DNA of 64,000 nucleotides from positions 1 through 64,000 of the forward strand of contig JBBQZO010000013.1 in NCBI GenBank assembly GCA_038207625.1, written 5' to 3'. The position numbers and the translations under genes were made by a program. Position 1 is the first letter of the stretch; each line of letters starts with the position of its first letter. The notes beneath the pieces were generated by a model. The model did no database searches, was not told where the DNA came from, and was given only the letters and a program-made list of their open reading frames with translations. Shown piece by piece: positions 29,729 through 38,727 of the stretch. Origin of the DNA: JBBQZO01 sp038207625. Its GTDB lineage: Bacteria; Pseudomonadota; Gammaproteobacteria; Burkholderiales; Burkholderiaceae_D.

Positions 29729-31045
29729 TCACGCAATCGGCAGCTCGGCCTGGGCTTGCGCCACCACCTCTTTTGGCATGGCCACGATGAAGCTGCTGCC
29801 CTTGCCTGCCACCGACTTGATGGTCAAGGTGCCGCCGTGGCGCAGAAGCACGTGCTTGACGATCGCCAGTCCCAGCCCGGTACCCTGGGTTTCGCGCGAG
29901 CGGCTCTTGTCGACGCGGTAGAAGCGTTCGGTCAGCCGCGCGATGTGGTGCGGATCGATGCCGATGCCGGTGTCCTGCACGACAAACTGCGGCCCGCCCG
30001 GTGTATCCTGCCACGACAGGTGGATCGTGCCGCCCTCGGGCGTGTAGCGCACCGCGTTCGAGGCCAGGTTGCCGAAGGCGCTGCGCAATTCGTCGGCGCT
30101 GCCATTGATGTCGGGGCCGGCCACGTCGAGCGTGATCTGGTGCTTGCCGCCCGACAGGGCGCGCGCTTCGCGCAGGATCTGGCCAAGCACCATCGCGATG
30201 TCGACCCGCTCGGGACGCAGCGGGTAGTCGACCGACTCCAGGCGCGACAGCGTCAGCATGTCCTCGATCAGGTTTTGCATGCGGTGGCCCTGCTCCGTCA
30301 TCAAGGTCAGGTGGGCCTTGCGGGTGGCCACGTCCAGGTCCATCTCGGAGAGCGCGATTTCCAGGAAGCCGACGATCACCGTCAGCGGCGTGCGCAGCTC
30401 GTGCGAAGCGTTGGCGATGAAGTCGCGCCGCACTTCCTCGATGCGCTCGGTCTCGGTGACATCGTGGGTGACCAGGATCTGGCGCCGGTTCTCGAACGGG
30501 ATGATCTGCACGATCAGCTTGCGGTCGCGAAACGACAGCGTCAGCGGCTGGTCGTAGCGCCCCAGAATGATGTAGTCGATGAAGTCGGGGTTGCGGATCA
30601 GGTTGGTCACCCGCATGCCCTTGTCGCGCCCCAGCGTCAGGCCCAGGTGCTGTTCGGCGGCCGGGTTGCACCATTCGAGAAACAGCACGTCGTCCATGAT
30701 GACGACGCCGTCCGGCAGCAGATGCATGGCCTGGCGAAAGCGCGCCAGCCACTCGGTCAGCTCGGCCTGGTTGCGCTCGTCGTCGCGGCGCAGCCGGTAC
30801 AGGCGCGAGAAGATGTTGGTCCACGCGCCCCAGCCGTCCGGCAGGCGGATGCTGGACGGATTGTCGAGCCACTCGCCCAGCTGATTGAGGTACAACAACT
30901 GGGTCACCAGCAGCGCCACCAGCGCCAGCACGGTCAGCACCAGGGCCGGAATGGCGCCAAACAGGAACCAGGCCACGCCGGCGCCGACGAACACAAAGGC
31001 CATGCGCAGCAGGGCCGGCACCCAGAACAGCAGTCTCGAATTCAT
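29729..31045 (-). CDS. phoR: Phosphate regulon sensor histidine kinase PhoR
   Basis: Inner-membrane kinase that phosphorylates PhoB under phosphate limitation. In 438 aa it has two closely spaced TM helices (about 12-30 and 32-52) with almost no periplasmic loop, as in other PhoR, then a linker, a PAS domain (about 105-195), the HisKA helix with His215 in ANASHELRTP, and HATPase motifs DTGIGID and GTGLGLAIVKH. Sensing is therefore probably through the PstSCAB-PhoU complex. It is last of the core pst-pho genes and starts 10 bp after the phoB stop. Confidence 0.96.
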   Translation of the reverse strand: MNSRLLFWVPALLRMAFVFVGAGVAWFLFGAIPALVLTVLALVALLVTQLLYLNQLGEWLDNPSSIRLPDGWGAWTNIFSRLYRLRRDDERNQAELTEWLARFRQAMHLLPDGVVIMDDVLFLEWCNPAAEQHLGLTLGRDKGMRVTNLIRNPDFIDYIILGRYDQPLTLSFRDRKLIVQIIPFENRRQILVTHDVTETERIEEVRRDFIANASHELRTPLTVIVGFLEIALSEMDLDVATRKAHLTLMTEQGHRMQNLIEDMLTLSRLESVDYPLRPERVDIAMVLGQILREARALSGGKHQITLDVAGPDINGSADELRSAFGNLASNAVRYTPEGGTIHLSWQDTPGGPQFVVQDTGIGIDPHHIARLTERFYRVDKSRSRETQGTGLGLAIVKHVLLRHGGTLTIKSVAGKGSSFIVAMPKEVVAQAQAELPIA

Positions 31046-31055
31046 TGTGTAGGCT

Positions 31056-31745
31056 CTATTTTTCCGACAGCATGTAGCCGACGCTGCGCACCGTCTTGAT
31101 CAGGCGCTCCGCTTCTTTTAAAGCCTTGCGCAGGCGCAGCACGTGCACGTCGACCGTGCGTTCCTCGATCACCACATGGTCGCCCCACACCTTGTCGAGC
31201 AACTGGCTGCGCGAAAACACCCGCTCAGGATGGGCCAGAAAGAATTTGAGCAGCTTGAATTCGGCGTGGCCGATGTCGATCTTCTGGTTGTCGAGCAACA
31301 CCGAGCAGCTCACCGGGTCAAGCGTGACGGGACCGGCGTGCATGGTCGCCTGCGCGTGTTCCGGGCTCTTGCGACGCAGCAGCGCCTTGGCGCGCGCCAG
31401 CAATTCGCGCGGCGAGAACGGCTTGGTGACGTAGTCGTCGGCGCCCGTGTTCAGCCCGGCCAGCTTGTCCTCCTCCATGCTCTTGGCGGTCAACATGATG
31501 ACCGGCATCTCGTTGAACTGGCGGTCGGCGCGGATGCGCGAGAGCAGGCGCAAGCCGGTCTGGTCGGGCAGCATCCAGTCGAGCAGCATCAGCTGGGGCG
31601 TGCGGTGGGCGATGAATTCCCAGGCTTCGCCGGCGCTTTGCACGGCGCAGATATTCCAGCCCGATTCGCGCAAGGAAAACTTGACCAGCTCGACAATGGC
31701 GGGCTCGTCCTCGACGATCAGTACTGTGGTTTTTTCCGCTGCCAT
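31056..31745 (-). CDS. phoB: Phosphate regulon response regulator PhoB
   Basis: OmpR-family activator that binds PHO boxes. The 229-aa protein has a receiver domain with acidic pocket VEDEP, phospho-acceptor Asp in LLDWMLPD (about 56) and Lys in VTKPFSP, and a C-terminal winged helix from about 130 (IDIGHAEFKLLKFF, then RTVDVHVLRLRKAL). ATG 31745 is preferred to TTG 31748, with GGAA upstream. The stop codon of phoU lies immediately before it, so the genes are coupled. Two PHO boxes that it should bind lie at 36378 and 36480. Confidence 0.96.
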   Translation of the reverse strand: MAAEKTTVLIVEDEPAIVELVKFSLRESGWNICAVQSAGEAWEFIAHRTPQLMLLDWMLPDQTGLRLLSRIRADRQFNEMPVIMLTAKSMEEDKLAGLNTGADDYVTKPFSPRELLARAKALLRRKSPEHAQATMHAGPVTLDPVSCSVLLDNQKIDIGHAEFKLLKFFLAHPERVFSRSQLLDKVWGDHVVIEERTVDVHVLRLRKALKEAERLIKTVRSVGYMLSEK

Positions 31746-31748
31746 CAA

Positions 31749-32456
31749 TTATTCCGGGGTGAAATCAGGACTGGTCAAGGCCGGGCGCGAGTGGCGGATG
31801 TCCTTGCCCTCGACCACGTAAATCACGTACTCGGCGATGTTCTTCGCATGGTCGCCGATCCGTTCGATCGCCTTGGCCACCCATAAGGTGTCCAGCGCGG
31901 CCGAAATAGTGCGCGGATCTTCCATCATGAACGTGATCAGGTTGCGCATGATCGAGCGGAACTCATGGTCGATCACCGCGTCCTGGGCGATCAGCACCAG
32001 CGCCTGCTTGCCGTCCAGACGGGCGAACGCGTCGAGCGCGTCATGCAGCATGTCCGACGTGGCAGTGGCGATGGTGCGCACCATCTCGTAGTGGTTGACC
32101 ACGGCCGGGCCGCGCGAATGCAGACTCTTGGCGGTGCGCGCGATCTTGGTCGACTCGTCGCCGATGCGCTCCAGATCGGTGATCACCTTGATCGTGGCCA
32201 TGATGGTGCGCAGGTCGTTGGCGGCCGGCTGGCGCCGCACGATCAGGTGGCTGCAGGCGTCGTCGAGCGACACTTCGAGCTGGTTGACGGCGTCGTCTTC
32301 GCGGATCACGCGGTCGGCGCGCTCGGAGTTGCCGATGCGAAAGCAGGTCATCGCCTCGAGAAACTGGGTTTCCACGATGCCGCCCATGAGCAACACCTTG
32401 GAGCGGATCGCTTCGAGTTCGTGGTCGTACTGCTTGGATGAATGTTCACCGATCAT
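31749..32456 (-). CDS. phoU: Phosphate signalling regulator PhoU
   Basis: Cytoplasmic protein that links the Pst transporter to PhoR and limits phosphate uptake. The 235-aa protein is two three-helix PhoU bundles. Metal-binding type motifs are visible in RIGDESTKIAR near residue 105 and RIGDHAKNIAEYVIY near 205. The typical N terminus is EHSSKQYDHELEAIRSKVL. It follows pstB after 34 bp and precedes phoB directly. Confidence 0.96.
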   Translation of the reverse strand: MIGEHSSKQYDHELEAIRSKVLLMGGIVETQFLEAMTCFRIGNSERADRVIREDDAVNQLEVSLDDACSHLIVRRQPAANDLRTIMATIKVITDLERIGDESTKIARTAKSLHSRGPAVVNHYEMVRTIATATSDMLHDALDAFARLDGKQALVLIAQDAVIDHEFRSIMRNLITFMMEDPRTISAALDTLWVAKAIERIGDHAKNIAEYVIYVVEGKDIRHSRPALTSPDFTPE

Positions 32457-32490
32457 GCTGTGGTTTCCTTAATTGTATTGTTCTGCGCGC

Positions 32491-33279
32491 TCAACCGAAA
32501 CGGCCGGTGATGTAGTCCTGCGTCTCTTTGCGCGCCGGATTCATGAAGATCTGGTCGGTTTCGCCGAACTCGACCAGCTCGCCCAGGTACATATACGCGG
32601 TGTAATCCGAGCAGCGCGCCGCCTGCTGCATATTGTGGGTGACGATGGCGATCGTGTAGTCGAGCTTGAGCTCGCTGATCAGCTCTTCGACCTTGGCCGT
32701 CGAGATCGGATCGAGCGCCGAGGTGGGCTCATCCAACAACAACACGTCCGGCTTGACCGCCACGCCGCGCGCGATGCACAGGCGCTGCTGCTGGCCGCCC
32801 GACAAGGACAGGCCGCTCTTGGTCAGCTTGTCCTTGACCTCGCCCCACAGCGCCGCTTTTTTCAGGGCCCATTCGACGCGCTCATCCATTTCGCCCTTGG
32901 ACATGTCTTCGTACAGACGCACGCCGAAGGCGATGTTGTCGTACACCGACATCGGAAACGGGGTCGGCTTCTGGAACACCATGCCGACCTTGGCGCGCAA
33001 CATGTTCACGTCCTGGCCCGGTTCGAGGATGTTGTGGCCGCGATACATGATCGAGCCTTCGGCGCGCTGGCCGGGATACAGATCGTACATGCGGTTAAGC
33101 GTGCGCAGCAGCGTCGACTTGCCGCAGCCGGACGGGCCGATGAAGGCCGTCACCTGTTTTTCGTGGATGTCGAGATTGACGTTCGACAAGCTCTGGGTCT
33201 TGCCGTAGAAAAAATTGAGTCCGGAGATTTCGATGGTTTTTTTCTTCGCGGACAAGTCCGGCGTCGTTGCAATGGTCAT
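32491..33279 (-). CDS. pstB: Phosphate ABC transporter ATP-binding protein PstB
   Basis: ATPase of the high-affinity phosphate importer. The 262-aa protein shows Walker A GPSGCGKST near 51, the ABC signature LSGGQQQRL near 160, Walker B VLLLDEPTSALD and the switch His in IVTHNMQQA. The N-terminal ISGLNFFYGKTQSL strand is typical of PstB. It sits between pstA and phoU, 24 bp after the pstA stop. Confidence 0.97.
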   Translation of the reverse strand: MTIATTPDLSAKKKTIEISGLNFFYGKTQSLSNVNLDIHEKQVTAFIGPSGCGKSTLLRTLNRMYDLYPGQRAEGSIMYRGHNILEPGQDVNMLRAKVGMVFQKPTPFPMSVYDNIAFGVRLYEDMSKGEMDERVEWALKKAALWGEVKDKLTKSGLSLSGGQQQRLCIARGVAVKPDVLLLDEPTSALDPISTAKVEELISELKLDYTIAIVTHNMQQAARCSDYTAYMYLGELVEFGETDQIFMNPARKETQDYITGRFG

Positions 33280-33303
33280 GGTCGTATCGATCGCTAGAGA
33301 AAA

Positions 33304-34161
33304 TTAATTCGGGATTTTTTGGCTGAACACGGTGCGCGAGATGATGTTGAGCAGCAGCACGGTGAAGGTCACCAGCAGCGCGCCACCCCAGGCCAGACTG
33401 CGCCAGTTGTCGTAAGGGCTCATGGCGAACTGGCTGATCACATACGGCAAGTTGGCCAGCGGCGCATTCATGTCGGCGCTGAAGAACTGGTTGCTCAGCG
33501 CGGTAAACAACAGCGGCGCCGTTTCGCCGGAGATGCGCGCCAGTGCCAGCAAGACACCCGTCACGACGCCGGCCTTGACGGCGCGCAGACGCACCAGCGT
33601 GGCCACTTTCCAGCGCGGCGCCCCCAGTGCAAAAGCCGCTTCGAGCAGGCTGTTGGGCACCAGGCGCAGCATGTTGTCGGTGGTGCGCACCACCACCGGC
33701 ACGGCGATCAAGGACAGCGCGATCGAACCGGCGTAACCGGAGTAATGCTTGACGTTGAACACATAGATGGCCCACACGAACATGCCGATGACGATAGACG
33801 GTGCCGACAGCATCACGTCGGTGACGAAACGAGTGACCTGGGCGAACCAGTTTTCTTCGCCGTATTCGGCCAGGTAGATGCCGGCCAGAATGCCGATCGG
33901 GGTACTGATTGCCGTCGACAGGGCTACCATCATGGCGCTACCGACGATGGCATTCATCAGCCCGCCGCCTTCGCTGCCTGGCGCCGGCGTGGTCTGGGTG
34001 AACATGTCGACCGACAAGGCGCCGAAGCCTTTGATCAACAGCGTCGTCAAGATCCACACCAGGAAAGCGAGTCCGACGAGCATCGCCGCCACCGACAAGG
34101 CGATACCGATGCGGTGCACGATCAGGCGTTTCCGATACACGGGATTGATAACTTGACTCAT
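33304..34161 (-). CDS. pstA: Phosphate ABC transporter permease PstA
   Basis: Membrane subunit paired with PstC. The 285-aa protein has about six TM helices and the EAA-type loop LEAAFALGAPRWK near residue 195, which contacts PstB. The large periplasmic loop includes TPAPGSEGGGLMNAIVGS. The start ATG overlaps the pstC stop by four bases (ATGA). Confidence 0.96.
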   Translation of the reverse strand: MSQVINPVYRKRLIVHRIGIALSVAAMLVGLAFLVWILTTLLIKGFGALSVDMFTQTTPAPGSEGGGLMNAIVGSAMMVALSTAISTPIGILAGIYLAEYGEENWFAQVTRFVTDVMLSAPSIVIGMFVWAIYVFNVKHYSGYAGSIALSLIAVPVVVRTTDNMLRLVPNSLLEAAFALGAPRWKVATLVRLRAVKAGVVTGVLLALARISGETAPLLFTALSNQFFSADMNAPLANLPYVISQFAMSPYDNWRSLAWGGALLVTFTVLLLNIISRTVFSQKIPN

Positions 34162-35174
34162 TTCACGCCTTCCTTGCGGGACATTCCGGCCAACATGATC
34201 TTGGCGGCCGACAAAACGATAAAGGTGATCGCAAACAGGATCAGTGCCAGCGCGAACAGCGACGACACGTGCAACTTGCTTTCGGCTTCGCCAAATTCGT
34301 TGGCCAGCGTCGAGGCGATGCTATTACCGGCCGAAAACAGCGACCAGGACAATTTATTGGCGTTACCGATCACAAACGTCACCGCCATCGTCTCGCCCAG
34401 CGCGCGCCCCAGTCCCAGCATGACGCCGCCGACGACGCCCGTCTTGGTGTACGGCAGCACGATCTTGCGCACCACTTCCCAGCGCGTGCAACCGAGACCA
34501 TAAGCGGACTCCTTCAGCACGGCGGGGACGATCTCGAACACGTCGCGCATCACCGAGGAAATGAAGGGGATGATCATCACAGCCAGGATCAGGCCCGCCG
34601 TGAGGATACCGATGCCCATCATCGGACCGCTAAAGAGCACGCCGATGAAGGGCAGATTGCCCAGCGTGTGTTTGAGAAACGGCTGCGCGTAGTCGGCAAA
34701 GATGGGCGCGAACACGAACAGGCCCCACATGCCGTAGATGATCGATGGCACGCCGGCCAGCAGCTCGACGGCCGTGCCGAGCGGACGGCGCAGCCAGGTG
34801 GGGCAAATTTCGGTGAGGAACAAGGCGATCCCGAAGCTGATCGGAAAGGCGATCGCCAGCGCGATGAAGGACGTCACCAGGGTGCCGACGATGGCGATCA
34901 TGCCGCCAAACTTGTCGTTGACCGGGTCCCACTCGACGCTGGTGATGAAGCCGGGGCCGAACTTGGCAAAAGCAGGAATCGCGCCGACCACCAGCGAGAT
35001 AATGATGCCGACCAATACAATCAGCACCGACGCGGCGAACAGCATCGTCACCTTGTGGAAGATGAAATCCTCGATACGCTGCTTGCGCATCGCCTTGTGC
35101 ATGGTGGCGTAGCTGGTATCGGGCACGGCGGCGTCTGGAAGGTTTAGCATTGTTACGGTAGGGTTTGCGCTCAT
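34158..35174 (-). CDS. pstC: Phosphate ABC transporter permease PstC
   Basis: Membrane subunit of the phosphate importer, 338 aa. A cytoplasmic N terminus of about 45 residues precedes six TM helices. The EAA-type loop is LKESAYGLGCTRWE near residue 230. The segment FITSVEWDPVNDKFGG is characteristic of PstC. It is separated from pstS by 106 bp containing two stable hairpins. Confidence 0.96.
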   Translation of the reverse strand: MSANPTVTMLNLPDAAVPDTSYATMHKAMRKQRIEDFIFHKVTMLFAASVLIVLVGIIISLVVGAIPAFAKFGPGFITSVEWDPVNDKFGGMIAIVGTLVTSFIALAIAFPISFGIALFLTEICPTWLRRPLGTAVELLAGVPSIIYGMWGLFVFAPIFADYAQPFLKHTLGNLPFIGVLFSGPMMGIGILTAGLILAVMIIPFISSVMRDVFEIVPAVLKESAYGLGCTRWEVVRKIVLPYTKTGVVGGVMLGLGRALGETMAVTFVIGNANKLSWSLFSAGNSIASTLANEFGEAESKLHVSSLFALALILFAITFIVLSAAKIMLAGMSRKEGVK

Positions 35175-35197
35175 GTTATGCCATTCAGATGTGGACT

Positions 35198-35269
35198 AGC
35201 CTGCGCTCCCCGACACCGAGAACCGCAGGCTAAGCTCCTCTTGCGCGCAGATTGCATGCGCACAAGAGG
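35198..35269 (-). other. Tandem hairpins between pstS and pstC
   Basis: Two stable inverted repeats lie in the 106-bp gap: CCTCTTG..CAAGAGG (35237-35269) and AGCCTGCG..CGCAGGCT (35198-35231). Neither has a clear T tract. They could protect the 3' end of pstS mRNA or reduce read-through, giving more PstS than permease, as is usual for binding-protein genes. Confidence 0.65.
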
Positions 35270-35280
35270 ATGATATCAAC

Positions 35281-36324
35281 TTACCAGATCGCCTTGCCTG
35301 CTGCGTCTTTCAGATTTGCCTTCCAGGCGTCTTGCACCAGCTTGGTGACCGACGCTGGCAGTGGAACATAGTCCAGTTCGGTTGCTGCGGCACCACCATT
35401 TTTGTAGGCCCAGTCGAAGAACTTGAGCACTTCTTTGCCTTTGCCGGCATCCGCTTGTGCTTTGTGCATCAGGATGAACGACACGCCCGTGATCGGCCAG
35501 CTGGCCTTGCCTGGCTGGTTGGTCAGCACGACGGCGAAACCGGGGGTCTTGGCCCAGTCTGCACCGGCAGCGGCAGCCTTGAAGTTGTCGTCGTCAGGTT
35601 GCACGAACACGCCATCGGCGTTTTTCAGCTGGGTGTGCGACATTTTGTTTTTCTTCGCGTAAGCCCATTCGACGTAACCGATCGAACCCTTGATACGCTG
35701 AACGTTGGCAGCGACGCCTTCGTTACCCTTGCCGCCCACGCCGACGATCCACTTGACGGCGGTGCCGGTGCCGATTTTGGTCTTGAATTCGCCGTCGACC
35801 TTGGACAGGTAGTCGGTGAACAGGAACGAGGTGCCCGAGCCGTCTGCGCGATGGACGACGGTGATGTCGTCAGCCGACAGTTTCACGCCCGGGTTCAGGG
35901 CGACGATTTCCTTGTCATTCCATTTGGTGACTTTACCGAGGTAGATGTCAGCGATGACCTGGCCGGTCAGCTTCATCTGGCCTGGCGCGACGCCATCCAG
36001 ATTGACGACAGCAACGACGCCGCCCATGATGGCCGGGAACTGCATCAGGCCTTCGGTGTTCAGGTCTTCTGCGCTCAAAGGCATGTCGGAGGCACCGAAG
36101 TCGACCGTTTTTGCCTTGATCTGTTTGATGCCGGCGCCGGAACCGACCGATTGGTAGTTCAGGCCGTTGCCGGTGGCTTTCTTGTACGTCTCCGCCCATT
36201 TGGCGTAGATCGGGTAAGGAAAGGTTGCGCCTGCACCGGTCATGTCGGCAGCGACAGCGGCGGACATCGACATCACGGCAGATGCGCCAACAACAAGGGT
36301 AACCAACAACTGTTTGATTCGCAT
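35281..36324 (-). CDS. pstS: Periplasmic phosphate-binding protein PstS
   Basis: Captures phosphate in the periplasm for PstCAB. The 347-aa protein has a signal peptide ending SAAVAA near residue 26. Phosphate-contact regions are visible: GAGATFPYP, GSGAGIKQIKAKTVDFGASD and RADGSGTSFLF. Length matches E. coli PstS (346 aa). TAAGGAC lies before the ATG. A PHO box and a -10 sequence lie upstream. Confidence 0.97.
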   Translation of the reverse strand: MRIKQLLVTLVVGASAVMSMSAAVAADMTGAGATFPYPIYAKWAETYKKATGNGLNYQSVGSGAGIKQIKAKTVDFGASDMPLSAEDLNTEGLMQFPAIMGGVVAVVNLDGVAPGQMKLTGQVIADIYLGKVTKWNDKEIVALNPGVKLSADDITVVHRADGSGTSFLFTDYLSKVDGEFKTKIGTGTAVKWIVGVGGKGNEGVAANVQRIKGSIGYVEWAYAKKNKMSHTQLKNADGVFVQPDDDNFKAAAAGADWAKTPGFAVVLTNQPGKASWPITGVSFILMHKAQADAGKGKEVLKFFDWAYKNGGAAATELDYVPLPASVTKLVQDAWKANLKDAAGKAIW

Positions 36325-36362
36325 ATCAAGTCCTTAGGGTTGTGACAGATTGAATACGGCGA

Positions 36363-36395
36363 AGTCTAGCGGTCAATTATGACGTGATTATGACA
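36363..36395 (-). promoter_or_regulatory. PHO box and -10 of the pst operon
   Basis: On the minus strand TGTCATA, ATCA, CGTCATA (36378-36395) is the two-repeat 11-bp-period PhoB site. TAGACT (36363-36368), 9 bp downstream, fits the -10. The PHO box takes the place of the -35, as in known PhoB promoters. Confidence 0.8.
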
Positions 36396-36479
36396 TGGGC
36401 GAAATACTTGAAATATTTCATCTCCGCCTATGGCGAACCTACTGTGCGTGACAATTGTGGCAACCCGGCGCATGATCTA

Positions 36480-36497
36480 TGTCACAGACTTGTAACA
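36480..36497 (+). promoter_or_regulatory. PHO box upstream of ppk
   Basis: On the plus strand TGTCACA, GACT, TGTAACA: two 7-bp half-sites 11 bp apart, close to the PhoB consensus. A weak -10 (TACACT) follows near 36507. The ppk ATG is 65 bp further on. Confidence 0.75.
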
Positions 36498-36561
36498 TTT
36501 CCTAATTACACTATGGGGCCAGGCTCAGTTAACGCACTTTTTTGCAAAGATCAACGAGGAC

Positions 36562-38652
36562 ATGAAAACAGACCACGCGGAATCACCGAAGACAAGTATC
36601 TTGCTGGACCGCGAGTTATCCCAGCTGACGTTTAACCGGCGCGTGCTGGCCCAGGCCGAAGATCCGGCCATTCCCCTGCTCGAACGACTGCGCTATCTGT
36701 GTATCGTCAGCAACAATCTGGACGAATTTTTTGAAGTGCGCGTGGCCAGTCTGCTGGCCGCAGCCAGCCTGGACGGCGAACTGTCGCAGCATCCGGCGCT
36801 GGTGGCCACGCTGGGACGCATCAGCAATGAATGTCATGCGCTGGTGCAACTGCAATATGCGATCCTCAATACCGAAGTGTTGCCCAAGCTGCAGGCCAAG
36901 GGCGTGCATCTGGTGCGCCACACCGAGCGCAACGAGGCGCAGCGCGCCTGGGTCAAGCAATATTTTGAACGCGAAGTGCGCCCGCTGCTCACGCCAATCG
37001 GACTCGACCCGGCCCACCCGTTCCCCCAGGTGATCAACAAGAGCTTGAATTTCATTGTCTCGCTGTCGGGCAAAGATGCCTTCGGGCGCGGCACCGCGAT
37101 CGCCATTGTCAAGGCGCCGCGCGTGCTGCCGCGGGTGATCCGCCTGCCCGACCACCTGTCGAAAAACGGCATGTCGTTTTGCCTGCTCTCGTCGATCATC
37201 CACGCCCATGTGGCCGACCTGTTCACCGGGCGCGAAGTGATCGCCTATTCGCAGTTCCGGGTCACGCGCGACTCCGACCTGTGGGTTGACGAGGACGAAG
37301 TAAAGAACCTGCGCCAGGCCCTCAAGGGCGAATTGCAGGGGCGCCAGTTCGGCACCTCGGTGCGCCTGGAAGTGGCCAAGAACTGTCCGCCCGACCTGTC
37401 GCAGTTTCTGCTCGACCAGTTCAATCTGGACCCGGAACGTCTGTACCCGGTGGACGGCCCCGTCAATCTGGTGCGCCTGACCGAGCTGATCGACAATGTG
37501 CAGCAACCTGCGCTGCGCTTTGCACCGTTCTATCCCGGTGTGCCGGCCAAGCTGGCCAACACCAATATTTTCGACCAGCTCAAAAAGAGCGACATCCTGT
37601 TGCACCACCCGTTCCAGTCCTTCCAGGTGGTGATCGACTTCATCCGCAGTGCCGCGCAAGACCCGGCCGTGGTGGCGATCAAGCAGACCATCTACCGCAC
37701 CGGCATGAATTCGGACCTGATGGAGTCGCTGATCGCGGCCGCGCGCGCCGGCAAGGAGGTCACCGTCATCGTCGAACTGATGGCGCGTTTCGACGAGGAA
37801 GCCAATATCAACTGGGCCGACAAGCTCGAACAGGCCGGCGCCCAGGTGGTGTACGGCGTGGTGGGGCTGAAAACCCACGCCAAGGTGGCGCTGGTGATAC
37901 GGCGCGAGGAAACCGGCCTGCACTTCTATGCCCATCTGGGCACCGGCAATTACCATTTGACGACGACCCGCCTTTACACCGATTTCGGCCTGTTGACTAG
38001 CCACCAGGACGTTGCGCAGGAAGTCAATGAAGTGTTCATTCACTTGACTAGCCTGACCAAGCCGCATAAATTGAACCATCTGTGGCTGGCGCCGTTTGCA
38101 CTGCAAAACGAGATCATCAAGGCGATCCGCAACGAAGCGCGCATTGCCCGCTCGGGCCAACCGGGGCGCATCATCGTCAAGATCAACGCGCTGGTGGACG
38201 AATCGGTGATCCGCGCGCTGTACGCGGCGTCCAAGGACGGCGTGAAGATCGACCTGATTGTACGCGGCGCGTGCACGCTCAAGCCGGGTGTGCCGGGTTT
38301 GTCGGACAATATCAAGGTGCGCTCGATCATCGGGCGTTTTCTGGAACACAGTCGCATCTATTACTTCCGCAACGCGCTGGCGCACGATGTCTACCTGGCC
38401 AGCGCGGACTGGATGAGTCGCAACCTGTTTCGCCGTATCGAAGTGGCCTTCCCCATCCTGGACCGCGCGCTGAAGCGGCGCGTGATCTCGGAAGGCCTGA
38501 CGCCTTACCTGAAAGACAATACGAACGCGTGGGAACTGGAATCGGACGGCCACTACCAGCGGCGCAAGCCGCGCGGCAAGCAAGTCGCCTTCAGCGCCCA
38601 GAAACACCTGATGGAACTGCTGGGCACGCCGAACACGGACGTGCCCGATTAA
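36562..38652 (+). CDS. ppk: Polyphosphate kinase 1
   Basis: Reversibly polymerises the gamma-phosphate of ATP into inorganic polyphosphate. The 696-aa protein has the N-terminal domain (LLDRELSQLTFNRRVL), the head domain, and two PLD-like catalytic domains. Catalytic His439 in GLKTHAKVAL corresponds to the autophosphorylated His435 of E. coli, and His596 in LEHSRIYYF to His592. GTGNYH near 465 is also typical. It is divergent from pstS with its own PHO box, which ties polyphosphate storage to phosphate starvation. The usual partner ppx is not adjacent. Confidence 0.97.
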   Translation: MKTDHAESPKTSILLDRELSQLTFNRRVLAQAEDPAIPLLERLRYLCIVSNNLDEFFEVRVASLLAAASLDGELSQHPALVATLGRISNECHALVQLQYAILNTEVLPKLQAKGVHLVRHTERNEAQRAWVKQYFEREVRPLLTPIGLDPAHPFPQVINKSLNFIVSLSGKDAFGRGTAIAIVKAPRVLPRVIRLPDHLSKNGMSFCLLSSIIHAHVADLFTGREVIAYSQFRVTRDSDLWVDEDEVKNLRQALKGELQGRQFGTSVRLEVAKNCPPDLSQFLLDQFNLDPERLYPVDGPVNLVRLTELIDNVQQPALRFAPFYPGVPAKLANTNIFDQLKKSDILLHHPFQSFQVVIDFIRSAAQDPAVVAIKQTIYRTGMNSDLMESLIAAARAGKEVTVIVELMARFDEEANINWADKLEQAGAQVVYGVVGLKTHAKVALVIRREETGLHFYAHLGTGNYHLTTTRLYTDFGLLTSHQDVAQEVNEVFIHLTSLTKPHKLNHLWLAPFALQNEIIKAIRNEARIARSGQPGRIIVKINALVDESVIRALYAASKDGVKIDLIVRGACTLKPGVPGLSDNIKVRSIIGRFLEHSRIYYFRNALAHDVYLASADWMSRNLFRRIEVAFPILDRALKRRVISEGLTPYLKDNTNAWELESDGHYQRRKPRGKQVAFSAQKHLMELLGTPNTDVPD

Positions 38653-38727
38653 GCGCGGCAAAGACCATCACGTTCGCCAGCGGCTGGGCGACCGATCGCA
38701 AGGCGAGTATTGCAAAGGGAGGAATGC

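Noticed and set aside
36616..38661. 681-codon open frame antisense to ppk
   Set aside because: It covers ppk, which has all its catalytic residues. The antisense frame has only the composition expected from reverse reading of GC-rich codons.
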